DNA from: Photobacterium lutimaris
GTDB lineage: Bacteria; Pseudomonadota; Gammaproteobacteria; Enterobacterales; Vibrionaceae
Direction: 5' to 3'
Assembly: GCF_003025555.1 (NCBI RefSeq)
Contig: NZ_PYMH01000004.1
Span: 1-64,000 of the forward strand
Length of the DNA stretch: 64,000 bases
Position 1 is the stretch's first letter, and every line of letters begins with the position of its first letter. The translations under genes were made by a program, and so were the position numbers. A model generated the notes under the pieces. The model was not told where the DNA came from. It did not search any database and worked only from the letters and a program-made list of their open reading frames with translations. This document shows positions 35,912 to 44,801 of the stretch, piece by piece.

Positions 35912-38086
35912 ATGGACCTGCCATATAAGAACAGTACCTTACCTGTTGAAGATAGAGTTGAGGACTTATTGTCACGAATGACCGTGGCAGAAAAAATTGG
36001 CCAGTTATGCCAGTCTCCCATGCTGGAATACAATATTCATCGTAAAACGTATCTGGAACATATTAGCCAAGGTCGCTGGGGATCACGTATTCTCGCTGAT
36101 ACTGCTTGGGCGGGTAATGCACCAGGTGAAACGGTTAGTCCAAGCCAATTAAATGAAATTCAGCGTGCTGCCGTTGACGGTAGCAGACTGGGCATTCCGT
36201 TAATCATTGCCCGTGATGTGATTTATGGCCAGCAAACTGTGTTGCCGATCCCGCTGGCACAGGCTGCATCGTGGAACCCTAGCCAAATTCAAAAAGCCTA
36301 CCGTTGTATCGCCAAAGAAGCTTCGTCCCTAGGCATTCATTGGACGTTTGCGCCTATGCTGGACATTGTCCGTGACCCGCGTTGGGGCCGGGTTATTGAA
36401 AGCAGTGGTGAGGACCCGTATCTGACCAGCCAGTTTGCCAAAGCGGTCGTAAAAGGCTTCCAAGGCGACTCGCCGGCGGATGAAGACTCTTTGGTTGCCT
36501 GCGCCAAGCACTTTGTTGGCTATGGTGCATCAGAAGGCGGCCGTGACTACGACACCACTGAAATTTCTGACAATACACTGCACAATGTCTACCTTCCACC
36601 TTTTGCTGCTGCGGTTGAGGCCGGGGTTGAAACGGTGATGTCAGGCTTTAACGACTTGGGTGGTACACCAGTTTCAGGTAGTGAGTCGCTGATCAACGGT
36701 TGGCTGAAGTCAGATCAAGGTTTCGATGGCATGGTGATCAGTGATTGGGGCTCGATCTCCGATCTTGCTTATTTCGGCGTGGCTAAAGATGCTGAAGGCG
36801 CGGCAGAGCAAGCGCTTAAAGCCGGTGTTGATATGGCGATGACCAATGAAGCGTATGAAGGACACCTGCAAGAACTGCTCGACAAAGGGGCGATTAATAT
36901 TGCGCTTGTCGATGAGTCTGTTCGCCGTGTGTTAAGAACCAAGTTCAACGCAGGACTGTTTGAGCGTCCTTATGTCGATGAATTCAAACACAAGAGTGTG
37001 ATGCGTCATCCGGAGCATCTTGCCGAGGCACAAACGGTGGCCGAGCAAAGCATGGTGCTGTTGAAAAACAACCATGATTTGTTGCCGATTGATGCTAAAC
37101 CGATGACCATCGCGGTGATTGGTCCGCATGCCCATTCCAAACGCCAGCACCTGGGCTCTTGGTGTTTAGACGGTAAGACGGAGGATGTGACCAGCATTTA
37201 TGAAGGCATTAAAGTATGGACCTCCAAGCTGGATTGCACCATTGAACTGCTGACCGAAGAGGCCGCATTTACCGATGAAATGGTGGAATGCGCCCACCGT
37301 GCTGACATCGTGATCCTTTGTACGGGTGAGAGTCACCGCCGTACCGGTGAGGCACGCAATATTGCCGAGCTAACATTACCTGCCGGTCAAGAAGAACTGA
37401 TCCGCGCGATAGGTGAAGTTGGCAAACCGCTGGTTGTGGTGCAATGTACTGGCCGCCCTGTGCCGTCAGCGGCAACAGAGCAGCATGCCGATGCACTCCT
37501 GTATGCATGGCAGTCTGGTACTGAGGCCGGTCACGCCGTGGCAGGGCTATTGTTCGGTGATGTATCACCATCAGGTCGACTGCCGATGTCGGTGCCACGT
37601 AGCACGGGCCAGATCCCAATGTACTACGCCCGTAAGCCGCTCGGTAAAATGCGCGACTTCCTTGACTATCAGCCATACAAAGATCAGAAAGATACCCCGC
37701 TTTACCCATTCGGTTTTGGCTTGACCTACGGGGAGTTCGAATACTCGAACCTGCGTTTGAGCAAAACAGCGATGACGGTCGGAGAGACGGTAGAAGCCAC
37801 CGTTACCCTACACAATAAAGGGAGCCGTACCGCGACTGAGGTGGTTCAGTGTTATATCCGCCAGCAGGTGGCATCGACTACACGACCAGTCCGTGAATTG
37901 AAAGACTTCAGCCGGGTGACATTGGAACCGGGTGAAACGGTAGACGTGACGTTATCTTTACCGGCGGAAAAATTGCGTTTCTATGGTATTGATAAGGCAT
38001 TCTCGTTAGAAGGTTCAGCCGTTGATGTTTATGTGGGTGGCGATAGTAATGCAGCCTTGAATGCTTCATTTCAAATAAAGTTATAG
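35912..38086 (+). CDS. Cytoplasmic GH3 beta-glucosidase
   Basis: A 724-residue family 3 glycosidase whose first residues (MDLPYKNSTLPVEDRVEDLL) enter the catalytic domain directly, so it has no signal peptide and should stay in the cytoplasm. The predicted nucleophile is Asp278 in GMVISDWGS. DPRWGRVIESSGEDPY and KHFVGYGASEGGRDYDTTE mirror the secreted GH3 at 18209. The acid/base region CTGESHRRTGEARNIAELTL and a C-terminal fibronectin III-like domain are present. It probably hydrolyses imported oligosaccharides or the disaccharide left by the phosphorylase. Confidence 0.93.
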   Translation: MDLPYKNSTLPVEDRVEDLLSRMTVAEKIGQLCQSPMLEYNIHRKTYLEHISQGRWGSRILADTAWAGNAPGETVSPSQLNEIQRAAVDGSRLGIPLIIARDVIYGQQTVLPIPLAQAASWNPSQIQKAYRCIAKEASSLGIHWTFAPMLDIVRDPRWGRVIESSGEDPYLTSQFAKAVVKGFQGDSPADEDSLVACAKHFVGYGASEGGRDYDTTEISDNTLHNVYLPPFAAAVEAGVETVMSGFNDLGGTPVSGSESLINGWLKSDQGFDGMVISDWGSISDLAYFGVAKDAEGAAEQALKAGVDMAMTNEAYEGHLQELLDKGAINIALVDESVRRVLRTKFNAGLFERPYVDEFKHKSVMRHPEHLAEAQTVAEQSMVLLKNNHDLLPIDAKPMTIAVIGPHAHSKRQHLGSWCLDGKTEDVTSIYEGIKVWTSKLDCTIELLTEEAAFTDEMVECAHRADIVILCTGESHRRTGEARNIAELTLPAGQEELIRAIGEVGKPLVVVQCTGRPVPSAATEQHADALLYAWQSGTEAGHAVAGLLFGDVSPSGRLPMSVPRSTGQIPMYYARKPLGKMRDFLDYQPYKDQKDTPLYPFGFGLTYGEFEYSNLRLSKTAMTVGETVEATVTLHNKGSRTATEVVQCYIRQQVASTTRPVRELKDFSRVTLEPGETVDVTLSLPAEKLRFYGIDKAFSLEGSAVDVYVGGDSNAALNASFQIKL

Positions 38087-38134
38087 CCCCGAAGCATTAT
38101 TTCAAAGAGCTTGAATGCTCTTTAGCTTAGATTT

Positions 38135-38168
38135 AAATCCTTATCAGTAACCTGGTAGGGATTTTTTT
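38135..38168 (+). terminator. Terminator after the cytoplasmic GH3 gene
   Basis: AAATCCTTA (38135-38143) pairs with TAGGGATTT (38156-38164) with one mismatch, followed by further T. Confidence 0.75.
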
Positions 38169-38245
38169 GTCATTCCCTCTTCACTTTTCGCTGTACTTTG
38201 TTAAATGAAGCGAAAAGCTTGTCGTAAAATCAATTTTCACTCTCT

Positions 38246-38260
38246 TGTATCGTTTCTACA
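38246..38260. promoter_or_regulatory. LacI-type operator-like site
   Basis: TGTATCGTTTCTACA; on the other strand TGTAGAAACGATACA, matching the TGTAGAAACG half of the operator at 26398. Confidence 0.6.
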
Positions 38261-38426
38261 AGTGTGAGGTTCTTAACGGTTTTGTCTTTTTGTTTAAGAG
38301 CAAATCAGCTTGTTTTTACGGTGGTTAAATATGCTAGCCTCTCTGTTTTTACGCTTAAGCTATTGGTTAGTATTGGTTTTTTTATGGGTGGTTTTGTTGT
38401 TTGTTTTTATAAGTAGTCATTAAAGC

Positions 38427-38444
38427 TGTCGAAATGTTTCTATA
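38427..38444. promoter_or_regulatory. LacI-type operator-like site
   Basis: TGTCGAAATGTTTCTATA, related to both the 17985 site (GTCGAAATG) and the 26398 site. The palindrome ATCAACGTTGAT follows at 38458-38469. Confidence 0.6.
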
Positions 38445-38712
38445 AAGGGGTATGTAAATCAACGTTGATCAATTAAAATAGCTGCAATCACGGCCTTATT
38501 CGTTAAATAAGTAGAGAGGCCGAGTTGACTGCCATTTTAGGACAATCAGAAAAGGGCTGTTTGAGGCAGCAAGATTGGTGCAGTGTTACACATGTGACGC
38601 CTTATGGGGCAAAAACAACTCTAATTATCCTATGAGTTAGAGGTAATACGGTACTGAAAAATACCTTTAATGTAGTCATTAATTTGGCAATTTGGATATA
38701 AGGTTCGTGGTA

Positions 38713-40302
38713 ATGCAAAAAAAGAATACTCATCAGAAACGCCCTAATATCATCTACATTATGTCTGATGACCACGCCATTCGCGCACTCAGTGCCTACA
38801 ACAGTGATATTGCCCACTTGGCACCGACGCCCAATCTAGACCGCATTGCCCAAAATGGTGCGCGGTTTGACCAATCTTTCGTGACTAACTCCTTGTGTGG
38901 CCCCTCTCGGGCAGCGATGCTGACAGGAAAGTTTGGTCATAAAAACGGTTTCAACCACAACGGGCAGTTGTTTGATGGTCATCAGCCGACTTGGCCAAGA
39001 CTGCTCAAAGCCAATGGCTACAAGACGGCATGTATTGGTAAATGGCACATTAATCTCACACCGGATGGTATCGACTTTGACCATTGGGAGGTATTGAATG
39101 ATCAGGGTGAGTATTACAACCCGGACTTTATCACAGCGCAGGGGGTTAAGCGTGAGCATGGTTATACCACCGAACTCATAACCCAGAAGTCGCTGCGTTG
39201 GTTGGAGCAACAACAGCAAAACGATGAACCATTCGCTTTACTGTTGCACCACAAGGCACCACATCGCAATTGGATGCCGGCCCCGCAACATATGAGAGCG
39301 TTTGAGAACACTTCCTTCCCGGTGCCCGACAACTACTTTGATACTTACGAAGGTCGCGCGGCGGCCGCCATGCAGACCATGACGATTTATCGAGATGCCC
39401 AAGAAGGTCATGATTTGAAAATGACCAAGGGAGTCGGGGAGACGGAGTGGCGTGAGGATATCTGGCCATTTTTGTTAGCCCGTCTAACGCCCGAGCAGCG
39501 TCAGGCGTGGGATGAAGCCTACCAAGCGCGCAATGATTGGTTTAATGCCAACGAAGCCAACATGAGCGAAGAAGACATCGCCATTTGGAAGTACCAGCGT
39601 TACCTCCAAGATTACCTTGCGACCATTATTTCGGTTGATGAGTCTGTGGGTGAGGTGCTTGATTACCTCGAAGCGAATGGCCTCGCGGATAATACCATTG
39701 TGGTTTATACCTCTGATCAGGGGTTCTATATGGGTGAGCATGGCTGGTTCGACAAGCGGTTTATGTATGAAGAGTCGTTCCGCGCCCCTCTACTTATCCA
39801 ATACCCGAACCGTATCAAACCGGGAACGGTGGTGGAGCATTTGGTGCAGAACATCGATTATGCCCCGACATTTCTTGAATATGCTGGCGTTGATGTGCCT
39901 GCTGACATTCAGGGGGAGTCTATGGTACCGCTGCTGGATGGTGAGTCTCCAGTCGACTGGCGTCAGTCGCTTTACTACCATTTCTATGAATACCCCGCGA
40001 TGCATGATGTAACTCGGCATTACGGTACCCGTGACCACCGCTATAAGCTGATGCACTTCTATTACGATATTGATGAGTGGGAATTTTACGATATCGATGA
40101 AGACCCGACTGAGATGAATAATGCAATCAACGATCCCCGCTATCAGCAGGAGATTGCACGGCTCAAAGCCGAAATCGGTAAACTGGAATCAAAATATGAT
40201 GTACCGCCTCGAGATGAGTGGGTCAATTTACCGCTGGAATATAAACCTGCCCCAACGTTAGAAGAGCTTTTTCCTGAAAGTTTTCAGGTAGCTTGCCAAT
40301 GA
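38713..40302 (+). CDS. Sulfatase without a signal peptide (S1 family, Cys-type)
   Basis: A 529-residue sulfatase beginning MQKKNTHQKRPNIIYIMSDD, so the catalytic domain starts at about residue 10 with no export signal. The Asp pair is 19-20. The formylglycine site is Cys62 in LCGPSR. KAPHRNWMPAPQH and SDQGFYMGEHGWFDKR match the secreted paralogue at 20642 almost residue for residue, and the C-terminal EELFPESF is also shared. An upstream in-frame TTG at 38692 would add only MDIRFVV and still no signal peptide. A cytoplasmic, sugar-sulfate-hydrolysing role is inferred. Confidence 0.93.
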   Translation: MQKKNTHQKRPNIIYIMSDDHAIRALSAYNSDIAHLAPTPNLDRIAQNGARFDQSFVTNSLCGPSRAAMLTGKFGHKNGFNHNGQLFDGHQPTWPRLLKANGYKTACIGKWHINLTPDGIDFDHWEVLNDQGEYYNPDFITAQGVKREHGYTTELITQKSLRWLEQQQQNDEPFALLLHHKAPHRNWMPAPQHMRAFENTSFPVPDNYFDTYEGRAAAAMQTMTIYRDAQEGHDLKMTKGVGETEWREDIWPFLLARLTPEQRQAWDEAYQARNDWFNANEANMSEEDIAIWKYQRYLQDYLATIISVDESVGEVLDYLEANGLADNTIVVYTSDQGFYMGEHGWFDKRFMYEESFRAPLLIQYPNRIKPGTVVEHLVQNIDYAPTFLEYAGVDVPADIQGESMVPLLDGESPVDWRQSLYYHFYEYPAMHDVTRHYGTRDHRYKLMHFYYDIDEWEFYDIDEDPTEMNNAINDPRYQQEIARLKAEIGKLESKYDVPPRDEWVNLPLEYKPAPTLEELFPESFQVACQ

Positions 40303-40349
40303 ATGCAGGCCGGTATTTATCCGTTTTTACTTGACGTAATTCAATGACT

Positions 40350-40377
40350 CGGGCTTAGGCGCTAAGCCCGGGTTTTT
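40350..40377 (+). terminator. Terminator after the cytoplasmic sulfatase
   Basis: CGGGCTTAG (40350-40358) and CTAAGCCCG (40362-40370) around GCG, then GGTTTTT. Confidence 0.88.
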
Positions 40378-40409
40378 AAATACCCTACATAAAAAGAGAA
40401 TAAACAAGT

Positions 40410-42071
40410 ATGTCATCACTATTCACATGGACGAGAAAAATCACCAATCGGTTGATTGTTACCATTGCTATTGCCTTTTGCTCGATTGCATTTGTGGGAT
40501 TTGAAGGGTTAAGTGGCTTGAATCATTTATCGACTCAAACCTCGCGATTGGTTGAAGATGATTTGGCTAAGGTCATTACCATCAGTGATATTCAGCAGCG
40601 GGTTGAACAAGCAAGGGGTCACTCTTTGCTTGCGATTCAGCATGACCCTGCTTCAATTAGCGTCAGTTACCATGCTCATCCTATTTCACTTCACACGGAT
40701 TTTATCCACGAAAGCTATGATGATCTTCAGGCGCTGTATTTTGATCTGATGACATTTCACATGGGATCACGCCTGGAGCAGGTTGCCACCCAGGCCCGTT
40801 CCTTGACCGATGAGCTTTTCTTCTCAGGTTTTGAGGTGATTGTGGAGTTACTTGAGCAAGGGGAATACCAGCAAGCTAACGTTCTGCTGCTCAACGACGT
40901 CAACCCCAAAATTGAACAACTTAAAACGTTGATCAGTACGATGAATGATTTGAGTGCCACAGAGGCACGAGATACCTATTCTGAAGCTGTCAGTAACGGT
41001 CAACGATTTGTATTTAGTATGAGTACGGCTCTGGTCGTCAGTACCTTGGCACTGATAGGTATTGCCTTTCTGACAGTACGCCGCATTGTTTTTGCGCTTA
41101 AGGGGCTGCAGTCAACAGCAAACAGCATTGCTGAGGGTGACCTAACTTGTCGAGCACAGGTTAAAGGCCAAGATGAGTTCACGGTTATCGCTGATGCTGT
41201 CAATAATATTGCAGCGAGATTCCAGCAAACCGTCTCTTTGATTGGTGATTCTGCCAACCAATTAAACCTTGCCTCTCAGCAAAATACTCAGCTGAGCGAG
41301 CAGACTGCGTCCAATGCAGCTTCACAGCAGGCGCAAATTCAAAGAATCGCAGCGGCAACTGAAGAGCTGACAGCAACGGTAAGCGATGTTGCCCTCAGTG
41401 CTGTTGCTGCAGCCGAAGCTTCCCAAAAATCTGATGAGCTAGCCCAAAGTGGTGTGGGGGTCGTTAACGAGGCTATTGCCCAGTCTGTTGATTTGGCTGA
41501 TGAAATTGAGCAGGCCAAAGTCGCCATTAATGAACTTGGCAAGTATTCCCAAGATATCGGCAGTGTTTCGGATACGATACGCGACATATCCGATCAAACC
41601 AATTTACTGGCGTTGAATGCTGCCATAGAGGCGGCACGGGCAGGCGACTACGGTCGTGGCTTTGCTGTGGTCGCAGACGAAGTTAGAACCCTGGCGCAGC
41701 GAACTAAAAGTGCGACTGAAGATATTCAAGAAACAATTGTTCGCCTGCAAACCGGTTGTCAGCACACCATTGAGCGCATGGAGTCAGGTGATCAATATGC
41801 CCGCGAAAGTACGGTCAAAACCAAGCAGGCAGGTGAAGCGCTTCAGGCGATCACTGAAACCGTTGCCAGCATAGCGGAAAAAAATATACAGATAGCGTCT
41901 GCTGCTGAACAGCAGGCGGTAGTGACTGGAGAGGTAAATACGAATGTCTTTGAAATTAACGCCTTGGCGGATAAGACAGTAGGCCATTCAGCATCAAGTC
42001 AACAAGCATCACAATCGATTTCAGAACTTGCAGAATCATTAACAACAGAAGTTAAACGCTTCACTGTTTAG
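40410..42071 (+). CDS. Methyl-accepting chemotaxis protein
   Basis: A 553-residue chemoreceptor. The first membrane helix is about residues 14-34, the periplasmic sensor domain about 35-195, and the second helix about 197-216. A HAMP domain follows (about 217-270). The long signalling coiled coil has the conserved tip [39 protein letters not shown]. It relays ligand sensing to CheA/CheW and flagellar switching. Lying between a sulfatase and a GH3 gene, it probably senses the glycan, its breakdown products or the loaded binding protein; that is inference. No CheR-docking pentapeptide is seen at the C terminus. Confidence 0.94.
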   Translation: MSSLFTWTRKITNRLIVTIAIAFCSIAFVGFEGLSGLNHLSTQTSRLVEDDLAKVITISDIQQRVEQARGHSLLAIQHDPASISVSYHAHPISLHTDFIHESYDDLQALYFDLMTFHMGSRLEQVATQARSLTDELFFSGFEVIVELLEQGEYQQANVLLLNDVNPKIEQLKTLISTMNDLSATEARDTYSEAVSNGQRFVFSMSTALVVSTLALIGIAFLTVRRIVFALKGLQSTANSIAEGDLTCRAQVKGQDEFTVIADAVNNIAARFQQTVSLIGDSANQLNLASQQNTQLSEQTASNAASQQAQIQRIAAATEELTATVSDVALSAVAAAEASQKSDELAQSGVGVVNEAIAQSVDLADEIEQAKVAINELGKYSQDIGSVSDTIRDISDQTNLLALNAAIEAARAGDYGRGFAVVADEVRTLAQRTKSATEDIQETIVRLQTGCQHTIERMESGDQYARESTVKTKQAGEALQAITETVASIAEKNIQIASAAEQQAVVTGEVNTNVFEINALADKTVGHSASSQQASQSISELAESLTTEVKRFTV

Positions 42072-42084
42072 TAAAGAGAACAAT

Positions 42085-44697
42085 ATGAAATACAAAACGA
42101 TAGCACTGAGTGTCGGCCTGATTTTTGCCGCTACCAATGTATATGCAGAGAGTAAGGAATACATTGCTTTTTTTGATCACACTCTCCCATTAGAGGAGCG
42201 GTTGGATGATATTAGTAGCCGCCTAACGAATGAAGAAAAAGGTCATATGATCACCTTGTGGAACAAGGGTGTTCCAAGGTATGGGTTGAAGTCATTTATG
42301 CCAGGTGAGGCCCTGCACGGTCTTGCATCTCCACGGCAAAATGCAGCAACTGTATTTCCCCAGTCTATTGGCTTGGCTGCGACATGGCAGCCGGAGGCCG
42401 TCAAGCAAATGGGAGATGCTGTTTCCGATGAAGCTCGAGCGCAATATCACAATGGACCTGTGATTAAAGATGGCAAGCGTGGCCCATTAACTTTCTGGTC
42501 ACCTGTTATCAATATTGCTCGCGACCCGCGTTGGGGGCGTACCCAAGAAGCCTATGGTGAGGATCCGTTACTCAATGGTGTGATGGCCAGTGCCTATGTC
42601 AAAGGGTTACAGGGCGATCACCCCAAATACCTCAAGACAGCTGCCGGGGCCAAGCACTTTGTGGCCAACAACGAAGAACACAATCGCTTTAACGGTAATG
42701 CCGATATTTCAGAAAAACAGTTACGCGAATACTACTTCCCGGCCTATAAACAAGTTGTCCAAGATGCGAATGCGCAAATTGTGATGACCGCGTATAACAA
42801 GCTTAATAATGAACCTGCGGTTACCAATACTTGGTTGGTTCGAGATGTATTACGTGGAGAATGGGGTTTTGATGGTTTCGTGCTAGGTGACTATGGCTCA
42901 ATACTGATGACCACAAAAGGATGGGGCGAGCGCAGCTTCCACGGTCACGACATCTATGACAACTATGTTGATGCGGCTGCCGCAGTTCTCAATGCTGAAA
43001 CGCTGGATTTTGATAACACCCGTATTTTCCGCAAGGAAGCGCTCACAGCAATCGAACAAGGTAAAACCACGTCAGAGCAACTGGACCGAGCATTTAGAAA
43101 TACCATGCGTGTCGGTTTACGCTTGGGTATGTTTGATCCAGAAGAACTGTCACCATGGAAAGACATCCCGTTTGAAAAAATGACCACATTTAAGCCGCTA
43201 GCACTTGAGCTCGCAGAGAAGAGTATGGTCTTACTGCAAAATGAGCCAGTGAATAGCCAACCGCTATTACCTATCGATAAATCTACCACAAAATCTGTCG
43301 CAATCATTGGCCCTAACGCTAACGTTTTGAACTTCGGTACCTACTCTGGTACAGCTAAAAACCCTATCACGCCATTGCAAGGCATTCGAGATTATCTTGG
43401 TGATGATGTCGACGTCATGTACGTACCATGGACCCAAAATCAAGGTGAACTTAACCCAATCCCACTAGAAAGTATTACATTACTTGATAACCAAGGGCTA
43501 GGTGTTTGGACCGCTGATTATTACACCAACCGAAATGGCAGTGGTAAACCTGTCGCCAATAACACGGTTGGCAATATTGATTTCGACTTTGGTAACAAAC
43601 CGCCGCACAAAGACCTAAACAACGAGAATTTTGCCGTCAAATATACAACGACAATTGTACCTCCTCAAAGTGGTCTGTATACGTTAGGCGTTGAATCCCA
43701 AGGCCATGAAATGGTGTTTGATATTGATGGCTCCACTATATTTAGAGACCACGGTAATAACAGCAAGCCACTTCGAACAACAGTAGAGCTTGAATTGGAC
43801 TCTCAGAAAACTTACACGTTTACTGTGTTAGCTATGGAAAAACGCGGCAGCTCTGCACGCTCAGTCAAATTTGGCTGGGAACTGCCATCAGAAGGCACTA
43901 CTTATGAAGGCGCAGAGCTTGAAGCGGCTAAGAAAGCCGATGTTGTTATTGCCGTTATGGGCTTATCGACTGAATATGAACGAGAGTCGATTGACCGCAC
44001 TTCAGAAGGCCTGCCTTCTGAGCAAATTGATTTGCTAAGAAGCATTGTTAAGGTCAACCCAAAAACTGCCGTGGTACTGCAATCAGGGTCTTCAATTGAA
44101 AGTCCGTGGCTAAAAGACAATGTACCGGCCATTTTGCAAAGCTGGTACCCAGGGGAGCAAGGTGGTGCTGCCATCGCGAATACGTTGTTCGGTGACAATA
44201 ACCCAGGCGGTAAATTGCCATTGACGTTTGTGAAGTCGTGGAGTGATTTACCGGCATTTGGCGACTACGATATCACCAAAGGCCGTACTTACCTGTACTT
44301 TGACAAAGAGCCTCTTTGGGCCTTCGGCCATGGCCTGAGCTACACCCAGTTCGCTATGTCAGATCTGAAGTTCGACAGCAATATCGCTAAAGATGGCCAA
44401 GTCAATGTCACAGTAACGCTAGAAAACACCGGCAAAGTGGCTGGCGATGAAGTCATTCAAGTCTACGTGACCGATATGTTTGAGCGCAGCGAAAAGCCGA
44501 TTCAACGTTTGAAGGCGTTTGAGCGCGCGTCATTGGAACCGGGTGAAAAGCGTGATATTACCTTAACCTTCGATACCGCTGACTTGGCCTACTGGGACGA
44601 AAAAACCAAAGGCTGGATGCTAGGTGACAAATACGAAATCCGGGTTGGTAATGCGTCGGACAATATTGTAATGACCGACACAATAACGGTTAAGTAA
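42085..44697 (+). CDS. Secreted GH3 with PA14 domain
   Basis: An 870-residue exported family 3 glycosidase. The signal peptide is residues 1-21 (ending NVYA). The TIM barrel contains DPRWGRTQEAYGEDP and KHFVANNEEHNRF, and the predicted nucleophile is Asp269 in GFVLGDYGS. A PA14 domain is inserted at about 465-600 (GVWTADYYTNRNGSG and SGLYTLGVESQGHEM), followed by the second catalytic domain and a fibronectin III-like end. PA14-bearing GH3 enzymes include beta-glucosidases and beta-xylosidases, and PA14 shapes the substrate pocket. It starts 13 bp after the chemoreceptor stop, so it is likely co-transcribed with it. Confidence 0.93.
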   Translation: MKYKTIALSVGLIFAATNVYAESKEYIAFFDHTLPLEERLDDISSRLTNEEKGHMITLWNKGVPRYGLKSFMPGEALHGLASPRQNAATVFPQSIGLAATWQPEAVKQMGDAVSDEARAQYHNGPVIKDGKRGPLTFWSPVINIARDPRWGRTQEAYGEDPLLNGVMASAYVKGLQGDHPKYLKTAAGAKHFVANNEEHNRFNGNADISEKQLREYYFPAYKQVVQDANAQIVMTAYNKLNNEPAVTNTWLVRDVLRGEWGFDGFVLGDYGSILMTTKGWGERSFHGHDIYDNYVDAAAAVLNAETLDFDNTRIFRKEALTAIEQGKTTSEQLDRAFRNTMRVGLRLGMFDPEELSPWKDIPFEKMTTFKPLALELAEKSMVLLQNEPVNSQPLLPIDKSTTKSVAIIGPNANVLNFGTYSGTAKNPITPLQGIRDYLGDDVDVMYVPWTQNQGELNPIPLESITLLDNQGLGVWTADYYTNRNGSGKPVANNTVGNIDFDFGNKPPHKDLNNENFAVKYTTTIVPPQSGLYTLGVESQGHEMVFDIDGSTIFRDHGNNSKPLRTTVELELDSQKTYTFTVLAMEKRGSSARSVKFGWELPSEGTTYEGAELEAAKKADVVIAVMGLSTEYERESIDRTSEGLPSEQIDLLRSIVKVNPKTAVVLQSGSSIESPWLKDNVPAILQSWYPGEQGGAAIANTLFGDNNPGGKLPLTFVKSWSDLPAFGDYDITKGRTYLYFDKEPLWAFGHGLSYTQFAMSDLKFDSNIAKDGQVNVTVTLENTGKVAGDEVIQVYVTDMFERSEKPIQRLKAFERASLEPGEKRDITLTFDTADLAYWDEKTKGWMLGDKYEIRVGNASDNIVMTDTITVK

Positions 44698-44725
44698 TTA
44701 TTGCTAATTGCCGTTAGGCCAATGA

Positions 44726-44763
44726 AAGACTCGCCGCTGATAAAAAGCAGCGAGTCTTTTTTT
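44726..44763 (+). terminator. Terminator after the PA14-GH3 gene
   Basis: An AAAGACTCG arm pairs with CGAGTCTTT, with inner GCTG/CAGC pairing and a one-sided bulge, then a T-run of seven. Confidence 0.8.
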
Positions 44764-44801
44764 CAATAGATAAATTTGATTAATTACAAATGAAGGTAGA
44801 A

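Larger units (their letters stand above)
38169..38712. other. Regulatory gap before the cytoplasmic sulfatase
   Basis: About 540 bp without a gene. It holds three operator-like palindromes (38246-38260, 38427-38444, 38458-38469) and AT-rich promoter-like sequence. Confidence 0.6.
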
